Source of the DNA: Pseudomonas sp. FP198 | GTDB taxonomy: Bacteria > Pseudomonadota > Gammaproteobacteria > Pseudomonadales > Pseudomonadaceae | Direction of reading: 5' to 3' | DNA: 64,000 nt | NCBI RefSeq assembly: GCF_030687895.1 | Contig: NZ_CP117452.1 | Coordinates: forward strand, 1,381,501 to 1,445,500 | Part shown: positions 20,210 to 29,054 of the stretch, piece after piece | Position numbering within the stretch: position 1 is the first letter of the stretch | How the letters are laid out: every line of letters starts with the position of its first letter | Notes under the pieces: model-generated | Seen by the model: the letters and a program-made list of their open reading frames with translations, nothing else | What the model was told of the DNA's origin: nothing | Database searches by the model: none | Made by a program: the position numbers and the translations under genes

Positions 20210-21556
20210 TCACCACTGGGGGCGATGTGCGCCCAGTTCGGTGGCCGGCAGGGCCCACTGCAACGGTGTGCCGGTGATTTTCAGCGGCACCTGCAAGCGG
20301 TGCGCCGGGCCCCAGGGCGTTTGTTCCACCAGCAGTCCCTGGTCGGCCTCGTCTTCGGGGCGCAACGCAGCCCCGTCGTCGGCGCCACCCTCGATCAACA
20401 GCTTCGCCGTACGGGCCAGCGACAAGCGTGCCGAACCGCCACGGCCATCGGCCAAGCGTCGAGCCAGCAGTACGATCGCACTGGCCGCCATCAGGTAGCC
20501 GGTGCCGTGGTCCAGCGCCTGGACGGGCAGCGGCGTCGGTTTGTCTGTCTGTTTCCAGGCCATGCCGGCCTCGGCGATGCCGCTGCTCATCTGCACCAGG
20601 CTGTCGAAGCCGCGTCGGTGTTGCCAGGGGCCGCTCCAGCCGTAGGCGTTGAGGCTGACGTCGATCAGCCCGGGCGCCAGCTGGCGGCGTTGTGCGGCAC
20701 CGTAGCCCAGGCGCTCGAGCGCGTCGGCGCGGTAGCCGTGCAGGAGGATGTCAGCATCCTTGAGCAATCCTTCGAACGTCGCGCGGTCGGTGGGCTGATG
20801 CAGATCGAGGCGGGCGCAGCGTTTGCCGAGGGTGACTTCCGGAACCGCGCCGGGTTCGTTCCAGGTCGGCGGGTCGATGCGCAGCACATCGGCGCCCAGC
20901 CCGGCCAAAAAACGGCTGGCAATCGGACCGGCCAGCACGCGGGTCAGGTCAAGCACCTTCAAACCCGCCAGCGGCTGGGCGACGGAGCCGAGCCAGGGTT
21001 CAAGCGCAGCTGCACGCGTGTCATCGAAGTGAACAAGCGGTTCGGCGTTCACCGCCAAACCTTGCGGATGGGCCTGCCACGCCTGCCAGGAACGCATCTG
21101 TGCAGCGCAACCACCGGCGTCGACCACGGCCTGTTCCAGTTCGGCCTTGTTCCAACGGACAACTTTGTTCGCCATGTCGGCGCGGTCGGTGCAGCTGCCG
21201 AGGACTTTTTCCGCAGCAAGGCGATGATGCGGTGCATTGGTGTGCAGGCGGATCCAGCCGTCGGCGGTGGCGTAGTCGCCAGCCACCGGGTCCCACAGCG
21301 GCGGTACGCTCCAGCCGACGGGCCGCAGGGACGTGACGAACCAGAACGAGGCCAGGCGCCGGTCGACTTCAAGCGTCGGCAGGCGGCCGGTTTGCTGATG
21401 AATGAGTTCGGCGACCGCTTGACCGGCCGTAGCGATGCTGGCGCAGGCCAACTCGGTAACGGCGAACGCAGAGGGCAGCGCGCCTTCGCCAGTGAAGGGG
21501 ATCGGGGTCGTGGGCAAACCGAGGGCGGTTTGCATGGATGTGAGCAGATCTGACAT
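20210..21556 (-). CDS. CaiB/BaiF-family CoA-transferase
   Basis: 448 residues. The start is ATG 21556, with GGAGGG seven bases upstream. The family III CoA-transferase core is clear: LAGLKVLDLTRVLAGPIASR, then FLAGLGADVLRIDPP and [20 protein letters not shown]. The usual catalytic Asp falls in the region corresponding to KRCARLDLHQPTDRATFEGL. An N-terminal extension of ~190 residues precedes the core, as in the subgroup of long Pseudomonas CoA-transferases. These enzymes move CoA between acyl acids; the substrate is unknown. A DUF454 gene lies just upstream on the same strand but with its own spacing. Confidence 0.85.
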   Translation of the reverse strand: MSDLLTSMQTALGLPTTPIPFTGEGALPSAFAVTELACASIATAGQAVAELIHQQTGRLPTLEVDRRLASFWFVTSLRPVGWSVPPLWDPVAGDYATADGWIRLHTNAPHHRLAAEKVLGSCTDRADMANKVVRWNKAELEQAVVDAGGCAAQMRSWQAWQAHPQGLAVNAEPLVHFDDTRAAALEPWLGSVAQPLAGLKVLDLTRVLAGPIASRFLAGLGADVLRIDPPTWNEPGAVPEVTLGKRCARLDLHQPTDRATFEGLLKDADILLHGYRADALERLGYGAAQRRQLAPGLIDVSLNAYGWSGPWQHRRGFDSLVQMSSGIAEAGMAWKQTDKPTPLPVQALDHGTGYLMAASAIVLLARRLADGRGGSARLSLARTAKLLIEGGADDGAALRPEDEADQGLLVEQTPWGPAHRLQVPLKITGTPLQWALPATELGAHRPQW

Positions 21557-21589
21557 CGAAAGCCCTCCAGGCGAGAGCGCGAGCATAGT

Positions 21590-22021
21590 TCAAAATTGTG
21601 TAGGGGGCCGTTTCGCGCCCCAGCGGGAGCAAGCTCCCTCGCCACGAGTTTCCGGGCGTGACCAGATCCACAGGTTGCCCAGGCCCATGCCGGCCATGGC
21701 CAGGTACATCGGCCAGCCGTGGGCAAGCATCAGCCACATCATTGCGGCACAACCGAGCATGCTGATCGTGGCGCCGACCTTGGCCCGGCGCGGGATGACC
21801 TTGCCGTTGCGCCAGTTGTGCAGCATCGGCCCGAACAACCGATGGCGCTCCAGCCAGGCGCTCAGACGCGGCGAACTGCGGGTCGCGGCCCAGGCGGCGA
21901 GCAGGATGAACTCGGTGGTCGGCAGGCCGGGCACGACCAAGGCGATGAGGCCGAGGGCCAGGCTGGTGTAGGCGAGCAGGGCGAAGAGCAGTTGGCTGGG
22001 TTTTGAGGGTATACGGCTCAT
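21590..22021 (-). CDS. DUF454 (YbaN-like) inner-membrane protein with a REP-encoded tail
   Basis: 143 residues. LGLIALVVPGLPTTEFILLA and RRAKVGATISMLGCAAMMWL are the hydrophobic segments expected of the DUF454/YbaN family, with the cytoplasmic motif LFGPMLHNWRNGKVIPRRAK between them. The last ~19 residues (from TRGEGACSRWGAKRPP) are translated from a REP palindrome at 21606-21646, so the native C-terminus has been replaced or extended. It is a small membrane protein of unknown function. Confidence 0.8.
   Translation of the reverse strand: MSRIPSKPSQLLFALLAYTSLALGLIALVVPGLPTTEFILLAAWAATRSSPRLSAWLERHRLFGPMLHNWRNGKVIPRRAKVGATISMLGCAAMMWLMLAHGWPMYLAMAGMGLGNLWIWSRPETRGEGACSRWGAKRPPTQF
21606..21646. 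repeat. Single REP half inside a coding 3' end
   Basis: CAGCGGGAGCAAGCTCCCTC plus GCCAC lies inside the 3' end of the DUF454 gene and is translated as part of it. No inverted partner is present. Confidence 0.85.
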
Positions 22022-22048
22022 GTATTTCTATCCGACATGCGCTTTACC

Positions 22049-22141
22049 TTGTGGGAGCGAGCTTGCTCGCGATGACGGACTGCCAGTCGCCATAGATGTT
22101 GCCTGATGTACCGCCATCGCGAGCAAGCTCGCTCCCACAAG
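22049..22141. repeat. REP pair (REPIN), GTGGGAGCGAGC type
   Basis: TTGTGGGAGCGAGCTTGCTC and its inverted copy lie about 60 bp apart in the gap between the DUF454 and heme oxygenase genes. Confidence 0.9.
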
Positions 22142-22155
22142 GGCGTGGGTGACCG

Positions 22156-22746
22156 TCAGGCCAGCTCGGCCGCGTAGGCGTGTTCCAGCAACACGGTAAA
22201 CCGGTTGAAGGCCTCCAGCGCGCCTTTGTCCGCCTCGGCTTCCTGCTGTTCGGTGAAGGCCAGGCCGTCGAGGGTACGGGTAAAGGTTTTCCAGCCTTCG
22301 GCACGGCCGCCCTCCGGTTCCGCCAGGTGCCGGGCGCCGAAGGTTTCGTTCATTCCCAGGGCCACGGCACGCTTGATCAGGAACGCGGCGCCGAGCTTCG
22401 AGCCCTCGGAAACGAACAGCCAGCCCAGCGCTTCGGCCTGGCTCGGGTTTTTTACCGCTCCGGCCACCGGCGCGGGCACTTCGGCGTCCAGGTCCGCGAG
22501 ATCCGCCTTGGCCGCTTCGGCGCGGCAGCGGGCCGGCAGGTCGGGGATCAGGGCAGCCAGTTGCGCGTCGTTGTACAGCGCCACCAGTTCTGACTGGAAC
22601 AGGTATTGGGCGACGACGAAGCGCGCGTAGCCGGCCTGGGTTTCGAATGGGGCGTGGGCTTTGACCAGGGCGTCGAGCTTGCCGTGGGGCTCGTGGGTGA
22701 TCTGGTTCAGGCGCTGGGAGCGTAGGGCGGGGCGTGGGGTGGTCAT
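22156..22746 (-). CDS. hemO: Heme oxygenase
   Basis: 196 residues starting at ATG 22746 (AAGGA upstream). ITHEPHGKLDALVKAHAPFE contains the proximal heme-ligand histidine of bacterial HemO/PigA enzymes, and LGWLFVSEGSKLGAAFLIKR is the distal glycine-bearing helix. The enzyme opens heme to biliverdin, CO and Fe2+, the last step of heme-iron use. It follows the TonB heme receptor on the same strand after 78 bp containing a compact hairpin, which fits one heme-uptake module with the sigma/anti-sigma genes upstream. Confidence 0.9.
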   Translation of the reverse strand: MTTPRPALRSQRLNQITHEPHGKLDALVKAHAPFETQAGYARFVVAQYLFQSELVALYNDAQLAALIPDLPARCRAEAAKADLADLDAEVPAPVAGAVKNPSQAEALGWLFVSEGSKLGAAFLIKRAVALGMNETFGARHLAEPEGGRAEGWKTFTRTLDGLAFTEQQEAEADKGALEAFNRFTVLLEHAYAAELA

Positions 22747-22772
22747 GAAAAAATCCTTGAAGTGAATACATC

Positions 22773-22800
22773 GTGGCGAGGGGATAAATCCCCTCGCCAC
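22773..22800. terminator. Perfect 28-bp hairpin between heme receptor and heme oxygenase
   Basis: GTGGCGAGGGGAT-AA-ATCCCCTCGCCAC lacks a clear T-run. It resembles a minimal REP arm with a tiny loop and may damp readthrough from the receptor gene into hemO. Confidence 0.6.
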
Positions 22801-22824
22801 AGGGAACTGTTGCCTGGAACCGGA

Positions 22825-25419
22825 TCAGATATCCCAGATCAGGTTGACCGCGAAGTTGCGCCCCGGCGCCGTCAGGCGATCGAGGTTGGCCGGGCTCAGC
22901 ACCGCCGCTTCGCCGACGCTGTCGTAGCCGCGCACGTCATCCCACAGCCAGTACTTCTTGTCGGTGAGGTTGTAGAGGCCGCCGCTGACGGTGACGTCGT
23001 TAGTCACCTTGTAGTAGCCGCTCAGGTCGAGAATGCCGAAGCCCGGCGTCTTGAACTGGCCGCTGACGCCGTCGGGCGAATTGAAGTTGCTGTCGTCGAC
23101 GCGGTTTTTCTTCTGGACCAGGGTCCAGCTGAGCAAGGTGCCGAACTGCTCCTGGTCGTAGCCCAGGCCGAACACGCCGGTAAGCGGGTTGACGCTGTTG
23201 AGCGGCTCGCCCGTGTCGTTGTTGCGGCCATACAGGTAGGCCACCGAGCCCTGGGTGTAGAGGCCTGTTGGCGCACCGAACACGTCCAGGTCCAGGCGTC
23301 CCTTGGCTTCGATGCCCTTGATGGTGGCGTGCTTGATGTTGTTGCTCTGGAAGGTCAACTGGTCGGCGCCGGGCGTGATGGCGTCTTCGTTGATGAAGTC
23401 GCGGTACTTGTTGTAGAACACCGCCACGTCGAACGATCCGGAGTCGAAACGACCGCGCAGGCCGGTTTCGTAGCTTTTGCTTTTTTCCGGTTCCAGGTCG
23501 GGATTGGGTTCCACGCTGTAGCCCACGCCGGCGTTATCGAAACGTCCGTACAAGGCCTTGGCGGTCGGGGTGCGGAACCCTTCGGCGTATTGGCCGTACC
23601 AGGTGTACTGGTCGGTCAGGGCGTAGGTCAGGCCGAACTTCGGCGAGACGCGATGCCAGTTCTTGTCCTCGCCACTCACCGTACCGCCGTTGGTGGGGTC
23701 CACGGTGCGCAGGAATTCCTCGGTCAGGCGTGGCTTGAGCCGGGTGTAGTCGTAGCGCAGCGCCGGGGTGAAGGTCCATTTGTCCCAGCTGATCTGGTCC
23801 TGGGCGAAAACGCTGTAGGTGTTGATGGTCGGGTCCGGGAAGTCGCTGGCTTTGGCCAATACGTCCCGGGTGCTGATGGCGCCGACGGCGGGGCAGCCCA
23901 CGCCGACCGCCAGGCACACGCCGTTGCCGCTGCGTGAGCCGGTGACTTTCTGATGTTTGAGCGTGGTGCCGTAGGTCAGTGTGTGATCGGTGTCGGCCAC
24001 CCTGAATGACTTGTCCGCCTGCGCGTCGAAGACCCACTGTTTTTCTTCATAGAGCGTTTCACGGGTGCGCAACACCCGGCGGGTGATCGGGAAATAGAAC
24101 TCGGCGGTGGGCTGGTCGGTCTTGGCGATCTGGTGGTTGAGGCTCCACTTGATGTTGTCGGCCAGCAGGCTGTCGAGGGCGAAGCTATGCTCCAGGCCGA
24201 AACGCTCGCGGGTAATCGTATCGTTACCGGTGCGCCACTGGTACATGCCGCCGGGCAGGATGGAGGCGGGAATGGCTGGTTGGCCGTTGGAATAGGGCCC
24301 GCCGTAGGCGCTTTTCAGGTCGACGTCGCGATCGTTCTTGTACTTCTCGTACACCAGGCTCAGGCGTGCGTCAGCGCTGTAGTCCCAGCCGAGTTTGGCC
24401 AGCACGTTGTTGGCGCGCACATCTTCCGGGTTGGCGGCGGTGCGGTCCAGGCCGGTGCCGTTGTTGCTGCCGTAGGATTCGGTCTCGTGGCCGTTGCGCT
24501 GGCTGTAATGCAACAGCCCGTCGAACGGCCCGCTGCGGCCGGCGACGGTGGCGGATTTGAGCCAGCTCTCATCGACGGAGCTGTAGCCGGTCTTGAGACG
24601 CGCGCCGACGTCCTTGCCGGGCTTGATGATGTCGTCCGGATCGAGGGTGAAATAACTGACGACACCACCGATCGCGTTGCTGCCGTACAGCACCGAGGCC
24701 GGGCCGCGCAGAATCTCCACGCGCTTGATGATTTCCGGGTCGACGTAGTTGCGTTGGGTCTTGGCGTACGGGCCGTTGAAGAAACCGCCGGGGATTTCCA
24801 CGCCGTCGACCTGGGTCAGGATCCGGTTGCCGTCGATGCCGCGGATGTTGTAGCCGCTGATGCCGCCGCGCTGGCCCGCGCCGCCCACCGACACGCCGGG
24901 CTCATAGCGTACCAGGTCCTTGATGGTGTTGACGTTGTTGCGGTCCAGCTCCTGGCGATCATGGATCGAAACGGTGCTCGGTACGCTGGCGATGTCTTGT
25001 TCCTGGCGGGTGGCGCTGATGGTCACCTGTTGCAACTCCAGCGCGCTGCCGGCGCTGCGTTTTTCCAGGACGATGTTGTTATTGCCCAGTTTGCGGTAGC
25101 TCAGGTTGGTCCCCACCAACAGGCGCTCCAAGGCTTTTTCCGGCGGCAGCGAGCCGTCCACCCCCGGCGAGGCGACGCCTTCGGCCAGCTCTGCCGGCAG
25201 CCCCACCTGCCAGCCGGTGACGGCGGTAAAGGCGTTCAGGGCGGAAACCAGTGGTTGCCGGGCGATGCTGAAGGTGTAGTCGCCCATGTTGCGCGCTGGC
25301 GGTTGCTCGGCGGTGGCAGCCAGCGCCGCCGGCGCGGTGCCGGTCATCAGGATGGCGGCGGTCAGCAGTGACAGCGTGCAAGAGGGGGCAAGAAACCGGC
25401 AAGTAAGGCGAGAGGACAT
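22825..25419 (-). CDS. hxuA: TonB-dependent heme/hemoglobin receptor with signalling domain
   Basis: 864 residues from ATG 25419 (GGAG upstream). After a signal peptide ending ALAATA comes a secretin/TonB N-terminal (STN) signalling domain at about 50-105 (FSIARQPLVSALNAFTAVTG). A TonB-box region (LQQVTISATRQEQD) follows, then the plug (ILRGPASVLYGSNAIGGVVS) and a 22-strand barrel. YAEGFRTPTAKALYG and VEPNPDLEPEKS correspond to the FRAP and NPNL boxes of heme receptors, but the histidine usual between them is not seen. Gene order with FecI/FecR matches P. aeruginosa hxuI-hxuR-hxuA. A Fur-box-like site lies upstream. Confidence 0.85.
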   Translation of the reverse strand: MSSRLTCRFLAPSCTLSLLTAAILMTGTAPAALAATAEQPPARNMGDYTFSIARQPLVSALNAFTAVTGWQVGLPAELAEGVASPGVDGSLPPEKALERLLVGTNLSYRKLGNNNIVLEKRSAGSALELQQVTISATRQEQDIASVPSTVSIHDRQELDRNNVNTIKDLVRYEPGVSVGGAGQRGGISGYNIRGIDGNRILTQVDGVEIPGGFFNGPYAKTQRNYVDPEIIKRVEILRGPASVLYGSNAIGGVVSYFTLDPDDIIKPGKDVGARLKTGYSSVDESWLKSATVAGRSGPFDGLLHYSQRNGHETESYGSNNGTGLDRTAANPEDVRANNVLAKLGWDYSADARLSLVYEKYKNDRDVDLKSAYGGPYSNGQPAIPASILPGGMYQWRTGNDTITRERFGLEHSFALDSLLADNIKWSLNHQIAKTDQPTAEFYFPITRRVLRTRETLYEEKQWVFDAQADKSFRVADTDHTLTYGTTLKHQKVTGSRSGNGVCLAVGVGCPAVGAISTRDVLAKASDFPDPTINTYSVFAQDQISWDKWTFTPALRYDYTRLKPRLTEEFLRTVDPTNGGTVSGEDKNWHRVSPKFGLTYALTDQYTWYGQYAEGFRTPTAKALYGRFDNAGVGYSVEPNPDLEPEKSKSYETGLRGRFDSGSFDVAVFYNKYRDFINEDAITPGADQLTFQSNNIKHATIKGIEAKGRLDLDVFGAPTGLYTQGSVAYLYGRNNDTGEPLNSVNPLTGVFGLGYDQEQFGTLLSWTLVQKKNRVDDSNFNSPDGVSGQFKTPGFGILDLSGYYKVTNDVTVSGGLYNLTDKKYWLWDDVRGYDSVGEAAVLSPANLDRLTAPGRNFAVNLIWDI

Positions 25420-25523
25420 CGATAGCGCTCCGTGTCGCATCTGTTATAGGTGCAGATTGGCATCGCGAGATGCGAATCAATTGCATTGGCTATAACGAGA
25501 CGAACCAGCGGGAGCTATCGAGT

Positions 25524-25540
25524 AAAAATAATTCTCATTC
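25524..25540. promoter_or_regulatory. Fur-box-like site upstream of the heme receptor
   Basis: AAAAATAATTCTCATTC (complement GAATGAGAATTATTTTT) resembles the GATAATGATAATCATTATC consensus. It lies about 105 bp before the receptor start and touches the anti-sigma stop codon. It suggests direct iron repression of the receptor in addition to sigma-dependent control. Confidence 0.5.
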
Positions 25541-26501
25541 AGTTCAGGATCACCAGCGCCGGGAATTCCTGGAGGCGGGCAGAGGTGATATGGGCCAGGG
25601 AGCGCACCACGTCCAGCGGCTGGTCGAGGCGATAGTTACCCGTCACGGCCACGCCGGCCAACTGCTGGTTGTTGTTGATGATCCAGCCCGGGTAGTAGCG
25701 TCGCAACTCCGCCAGTACCTGGCCCAGCGGCCGATTCTCGAACACCAGCCGACCCTGGACCCAGGCCAGGTCCGTGCCGACATCGAGGCGTGCCGGGCGG
25801 TCGAAGCCGTTGGGACCGATGCGGATACTTTCGCCGGCCGACAAGCGGACATGGGCATCGTAGCGGGTCGCACGCAGGTCGACATCGCCGCGCTGCACCT
25901 GGACCTGAGCGACGCCGTCCAGGTAACGCACGGCAAACGTGGTGTCGCTGACACTCGCGGTTACCGGCCCGGCGTCGATCACCAACGGCACATTACGACT
26001 GGCCGGCACTTCGAAAAAAGCCTCGCCCTTGTAGAGCCGGGCCACGTGCCGCTGTTCGTCGAAGGAACTGGAAAACGCCGAGTCGGTATTCAGCAGGACC
26101 TTGGAACCGTCTTCCAGTTGCAGGCGCTGGCGCTCACCGACCACGGTCAGGTGATCGGCCTGGAATTGCAGGGGCAGGTCGCTGAAATTGAACAACCCGA
26201 GCAACAGCACGGCGGCGGTGGCCAGGGGTTTCCAATGGGCTCGCAGGCGCGACAGCGCGGTGGCCTTGGGGCGAGCCTGGAGCTGTCGGGCGCTTTCGAT
26301 GATCTGTGGGCCGTTCCAGATCGCCTGGGCCCTGGAGAACGCTTCGCCATGACGCGGATCTGCCGCCAGCCAGGCCTGGAACTGTCGGGTCTGTTCATCG
26401 CTGGGGCTGTCGAGCAGGACCAGCCAGTCCAGCGCCTGGTCCATGGCGTGGGCGGTGTCCTGTGCCGCAGCGGCTTCAGGTGAGCGATGGTTGTCCGTCA
26501 C
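25539..26501 (-). CDS. hxuR: FecR-type anti-sigma/sigma regulator
   Basis: 320 residues, starting at GTG 26501 with GAGGACC upstream. The N-terminal cytoplasmic domain (MDQALDWLVLLDSPSDEQTR, then WLAADPRHGEAFSRAQAIW) is the DUF4880/FecR_N sigma-binding region. A single membrane segment lies at about 91-108 (LATAAVLLLGLFNFSDL) and the periplasmic FecR domain follows (GERQRLQLEDGSKVLLNTDS). It should pass the signal from the STN domain of the heme receptor to the ECF sigma factor encoded just upstream. Order and strand support one regulatory unit. Confidence 0.88.
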   Translation of the reverse strand: MTDNHRSPEAAAAQDTAHAMDQALDWLVLLDSPSDEQTRQFQAWLAADPRHGEAFSRAQAIWNGPQIIESARQLQARPKATALSRLRAHWKPLATAAVLLLGLFNFSDLPLQFQADHLTVVGERQRLQLEDGSKVLLNTDSAFSSSFDEQRHVARLYKGEAFFEVPASRNVPLVIDAGPVTASVSDTTFAVRYLDGVAQVQVQRGDVDLRATRYDAHVRLSAGESIRIGPNGFDRPARLDVGTDLAWVQGRLVFENRPLGQVLAELRRYYPGWIINNNQQLAGVAVTGNYRLDQPLDVVRSLAHITSARLQEFPALVILN

Positions 26502-26614
26502 GGTGGGTCCTCGGCAGTGTCTTTGCACGGCTGCTTGTAATCAGGCGACCAAGACTAGCAGGCTCGTTGGCCAACGCAATCGGCGTGGTCGTTGGCCGCC
26601 AGTGTCCTGCAGAC

Positions 26615-27133
26615 TCAATCGGCGCCCAGGCGTTCGGCCACGCCCACGCAAATCGCCATGATCAATTTCAGTTCTTTCTGCACGGTGCTCAGCGACACGC
26701 CCAAGCGTTCGGCGATGTCCTGGTAACTGTGGCCATGCAGGCGGTTGAGGATGAAGATCTGCTGCTGGCGCGGGCTCAGCGACTGCAGGCTGAGGTTGAG
26801 TTGTTCAAGCAATCGGCCGGCATGGGCAGCGTCCTCGGCGCTGCTTTGCGGGGCGATGACGTTGTTCACCACATCCACCGGCACGTCGTCCAGCAGCGTG
26901 CGTGACTGGATGCGTCGCGCGCGCAGATGGTCGAGCGCCAGGTTGCGGGCGGTCTGGAAGACGAAGGGTTCGAGATGCTCGACCGTGCGCTCGTTCAGGG
27001 CGCGGGTGACGCGCAGGTAGGTTTCCTGAAGCAGGTCTTCGGCGGTGCTGGGGTTGTTGACCATGCGTTCGAGGGTGCGCAGCAGCGGCATGCGCTGGGC
27101 GAGGAAAACCTGATGGAAGCGTGATTGGCTCAC
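26615..27133 (-). CDS. hxuI: FecI-type ECF sigma factor
   Basis: 172 residues. Region 2 is seen as NNPSTAEDLLQETYLRVTRA and FQTARNLALDHLRARR; region 4 as LSPRQQQIFILNRLHGHSYQ and DIAERLGVSLSTVQKELKL. As an iron-starvation ECF sigma factor it should direct transcription of the adjacent receptor gene when heme is bound outside the cell. A near-ideal Fur box sits 27 bp upstream of its start, so expression is expected only under iron limitation. Confidence 0.9.
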   Translation of the reverse strand: MSQSRFHQVFLAQRMPLLRTLERMVNNPSTAEDLLQETYLRVTRALNERTVEHLEPFVFQTARNLALDHLRARRIQSRTLLDDVPVDVVNNVIAPQSSAEDAAHAGRLLEQLNLSLQSLSPRQQQIFILNRLHGHSYQDIAERLGVSLSTVQKELKLIMAICVGVAERLGAD

Positions 27134-27158
27134 GGTAGGGCTCGGTTCGGTTCGAGTA

Positions 27159-27178
27159 GATGATAATGCTTATCATAT
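27159..27178. promoter_or_regulatory. Fur box upstream of the ECF sigma gene
   Basis: ATGATAA-TGC-TTATCAT is a perfect palindrome of seven-base arms that closely follows the Fur consensus. It sits in the short gap between the sigma gene and the preceding histidine kinase gene. Confidence 0.85.
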
Positions 27179-27207
27179 ACTCGAAAGGTCAAGCCTTGAT
27201 TTGGTGC

Positions 27208-28548
27208 TCAAGGTTGCACCACCGCGCCCGGCACCAGCGGCAATTCCAGGGTGGCGATGAATCCGCCGTCGGGGTGGTTCGCCAATCCCAGGGTTCCGCC
27301 ATGCCGTTCCGCCGCACGGCGCGCGATCGCGAGGCCGAGGCCATGCCCGGGGGCGGTCTGGCCGGGAGCGCGATAAAACGGTTCGCTCAACTGGCCCAGG
27401 TGTTCGGCCTCTACGCCGGGGCCGTGGTCGCGCACGCTGATCATTATCCGTTCCCCTTGGCGCGCGGCACGCATCTCGATGGGTTGCCCGGCAGGGTTGA
27501 AACGCTGGGCGTTGCGCAGGAGATTGTCCAGCGCCCGCTCGATCATGGTGGGCCAGCCCTTGAGCGTCAGTTGCGGCTCGGCTTCCAGGCGCACGTGTTG
27601 CTCCGGTGAAGCCAGCTGGGCGTCTTTTTGCAGGTTCTCCAGCAAACCGTTGAGGTCGACTTCCTCGGCGCTGGCGTTGTCGGCGTCGACCCGGGCCAAC
27701 ACGAGGATTTCGCTGATCAGCGCTTCCAGGCGGTCGCATTCGCGTGTCAGGCGCGGCCAGAGTTTCTCACGCTCGGCGGGGCTCGCCCGCTCCGCCAGCG
27801 CCAGGGCGATGCGCAGCCGGGCCAGGGGCGAGCGCAGTTCATGGGAAACATCACGGAGCAATTGGCGCTGGCTGGCGATCAGGCTTTGCAGGCGCGCACC
27901 CATGCGATTGAAGTCAGTGGCCAGTACGCCGAATTCGTCCCGGCGGTTGGCCAGTTTGGCGAGGCTGTTCTGCTGGTACGTGGCTTGCCCCAGATCATGC
28001 ACCGCGCCGCGCAGGCGGCTCAGCGGGCGGGTGATGGAGAGGGTCACCAACAGGCTGAACAAAGTCAGTACCACCAGCGCAATGGCCAGGGCACTGAGGG
28101 GCCAGAGCAGGCTGTCGCGGTGCCAGGCGTCCAGTTCGGGATGGGGGATGCGGTAGATGAACAGGTAGGTGTCACCGGTCTTGGCGCTGGTGAACTCGTC
28201 GGTCAAGCGCCGCCACGGGAGGCGTCGGTCGTCGTTGTTCTGGCGTGCCTCGAAAGCCGCGGCGCGATGGGGAAAGGTGCCGCGCACCACCGGGTCGCCG
28301 CTCTCGTTGAGCACCTGGACGTCGATGTGATACTTGCGCTTGCGCTGTTGCAGGATGTCTTGCGCGGCCTCTTCGCCCTGGCTTTCGTAGGATTGCGTCC
28401 ATTCTTCGGCCAGGGTGTTGAGCCCAGGATGGCGGCTGAGGATCCAGGCGTCCTGGTTCAGCATGTGGCCCATGAGGATCGAAAGTCCCGCGACCAGGGC
28501 GATGGCCAGCCAGAAACTGGCCAGGATGCGCCAGAACAGTGAACGCAC
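27208..28548 (-). CDS. cpxS: Cpx-like sensor histidine kinase
   Basis: 446 residues. A first membrane segment (residues 7-27, WRILASFWLAIALVAGLSIL) and a second near 150-172 bracket a periplasmic sensor. A HAMP linker (RPLSRLRGAVHDLG) follows, then the phospho-acceptor box LLRDVSHELRSPLARLRIAL and the ATPase boxes NLLRNAQRF, VRDHGPGV and GHGLGLAIARRAA. The set regulator/CpxP-like/kinase matches PA3204-PA3206 of P. aeruginosa (CpxR/CpxS). It should sense envelope misfolding and phosphorylate the regulator encoded upstream. A hairpin precedes its start. Confidence 0.85.
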   Translation of the reverse strand: MRSLFWRILASFWLAIALVAGLSILMGHMLNQDAWILSRHPGLNTLAEEWTQSYESQGEEAAQDILQQRKRKYHIDVQVLNESGDPVVRGTFPHRAAAFEARQNNDDRRLPWRRLTDEFTSAKTGDTYLFIYRIPHPELDAWHRDSLLWPLSALAIALVVLTLFSLLVTLSITRPLSRLRGAVHDLGQATYQQNSLAKLANRRDEFGVLATDFNRMGARLQSLIASQRQLLRDVSHELRSPLARLRIALALAERASPAEREKLWPRLTRECDRLEALISEILVLARVDADNASAEEVDLNGLLENLQKDAQLASPEQHVRLEAEPQLTLKGWPTMIERALDNLLRNAQRFNPAGQPIEMRAARQGERIMISVRDHGPGVEAEHLGQLSEPFYRAPGQTAPGHGLGLAIARRAAERHGGTLGLANHPDGGFIATLELPLVPGAVVQP

Positions 28549-28570
28549 GGATTTATCCTCGAAAACCAGG

Positions 28571-28599
28571 AAAGCCCAACGGCGGCATGCCGTTGGGCT
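28571..28599 (-). terminator. Intercistronic hairpin between CpxP-like and kinase genes
   Basis: The minus-strand stem AGCCCAACGGC-ATGCC-GCCGTTGGGCT is followed by TTCCTGGTTTTC, a weak T-rich tail. It probably causes partial termination, so the periplasmic protein is made in excess over the kinase. Confidence 0.65.
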
Positions 28600-28616
28600 G
28601 GGGGTGCTTCAGCGCA

Positions 28617-29054
28617 TTATTGCGCTTTTTGCGGCTGTTGCGCTTTCCAGGCCTTGAATTCGGCCCACTCGGCCCGACGTTCGGCGCGTTTTTTCTGGAT
28701 GGCGTCAAACTCTTTCTGCTGCTCGGGCTTCAGCAAGCCACGGATCTGGGCATCGACTTTCTGGTGCCGCGCTTGCATTTCGTCCTGCATGGCTTTCTGG
28801 TCGGCTGGCGACAGCTTGGCCAGGTACTTGTCGACCAGTTCGCGTTGCTCATGGCGCTGTTCACCCATGATCCGGCGAATCTGCTCGCGTTGTTCGCGGG
28901 TCAGGTCCAGTTGGCTGTAGGGGCCTTTATCGTGCATCTGGCCACCGTGACGCGGACCGTCCATCGGGCCCATCGGCCCCGGGCCTTCGGGCATGGCCAT
29001 GGCCACGGTCGGCAGGGCGGCGGCGAACATCAGAGCGGTAAGGGTCTTGCGCAT
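28617..29054 (-). CDS. Spy/CpxP-family periplasmic chaperone-like protein
   Basis: 145 residues from ATG 29054, with AGGAG eight bases upstream. A signal peptide ends at VAMA; a His/Met/Gly-rich stretch (GPMDGPRHGGQMHD) may bind metal. The helical core carries the LTxxQ repeats of this family: LDLTREQREQIRRIMGEQ and a second LLKPEQQKEFDAIQKKRAE. CpxP/Spy proteins restrain misfolded periplasmic proteins and dampen Cpx signalling. It lies between the regulator and the kinase genes and shares their strand. Confidence 0.88.
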   Translation of the reverse strand: MRKTLTALMFAAALPTVAMAMPEGPGPMGPMDGPRHGGQMHDKGPYSQLDLTREQREQIRRIMGEQRHEQRELVDKYLAKLSPADQKAMQDEMQARHQKVDAQIRGLLKPEQQKEFDAIQKKRAERRAEWAEFKAWKAQQPQKAQ

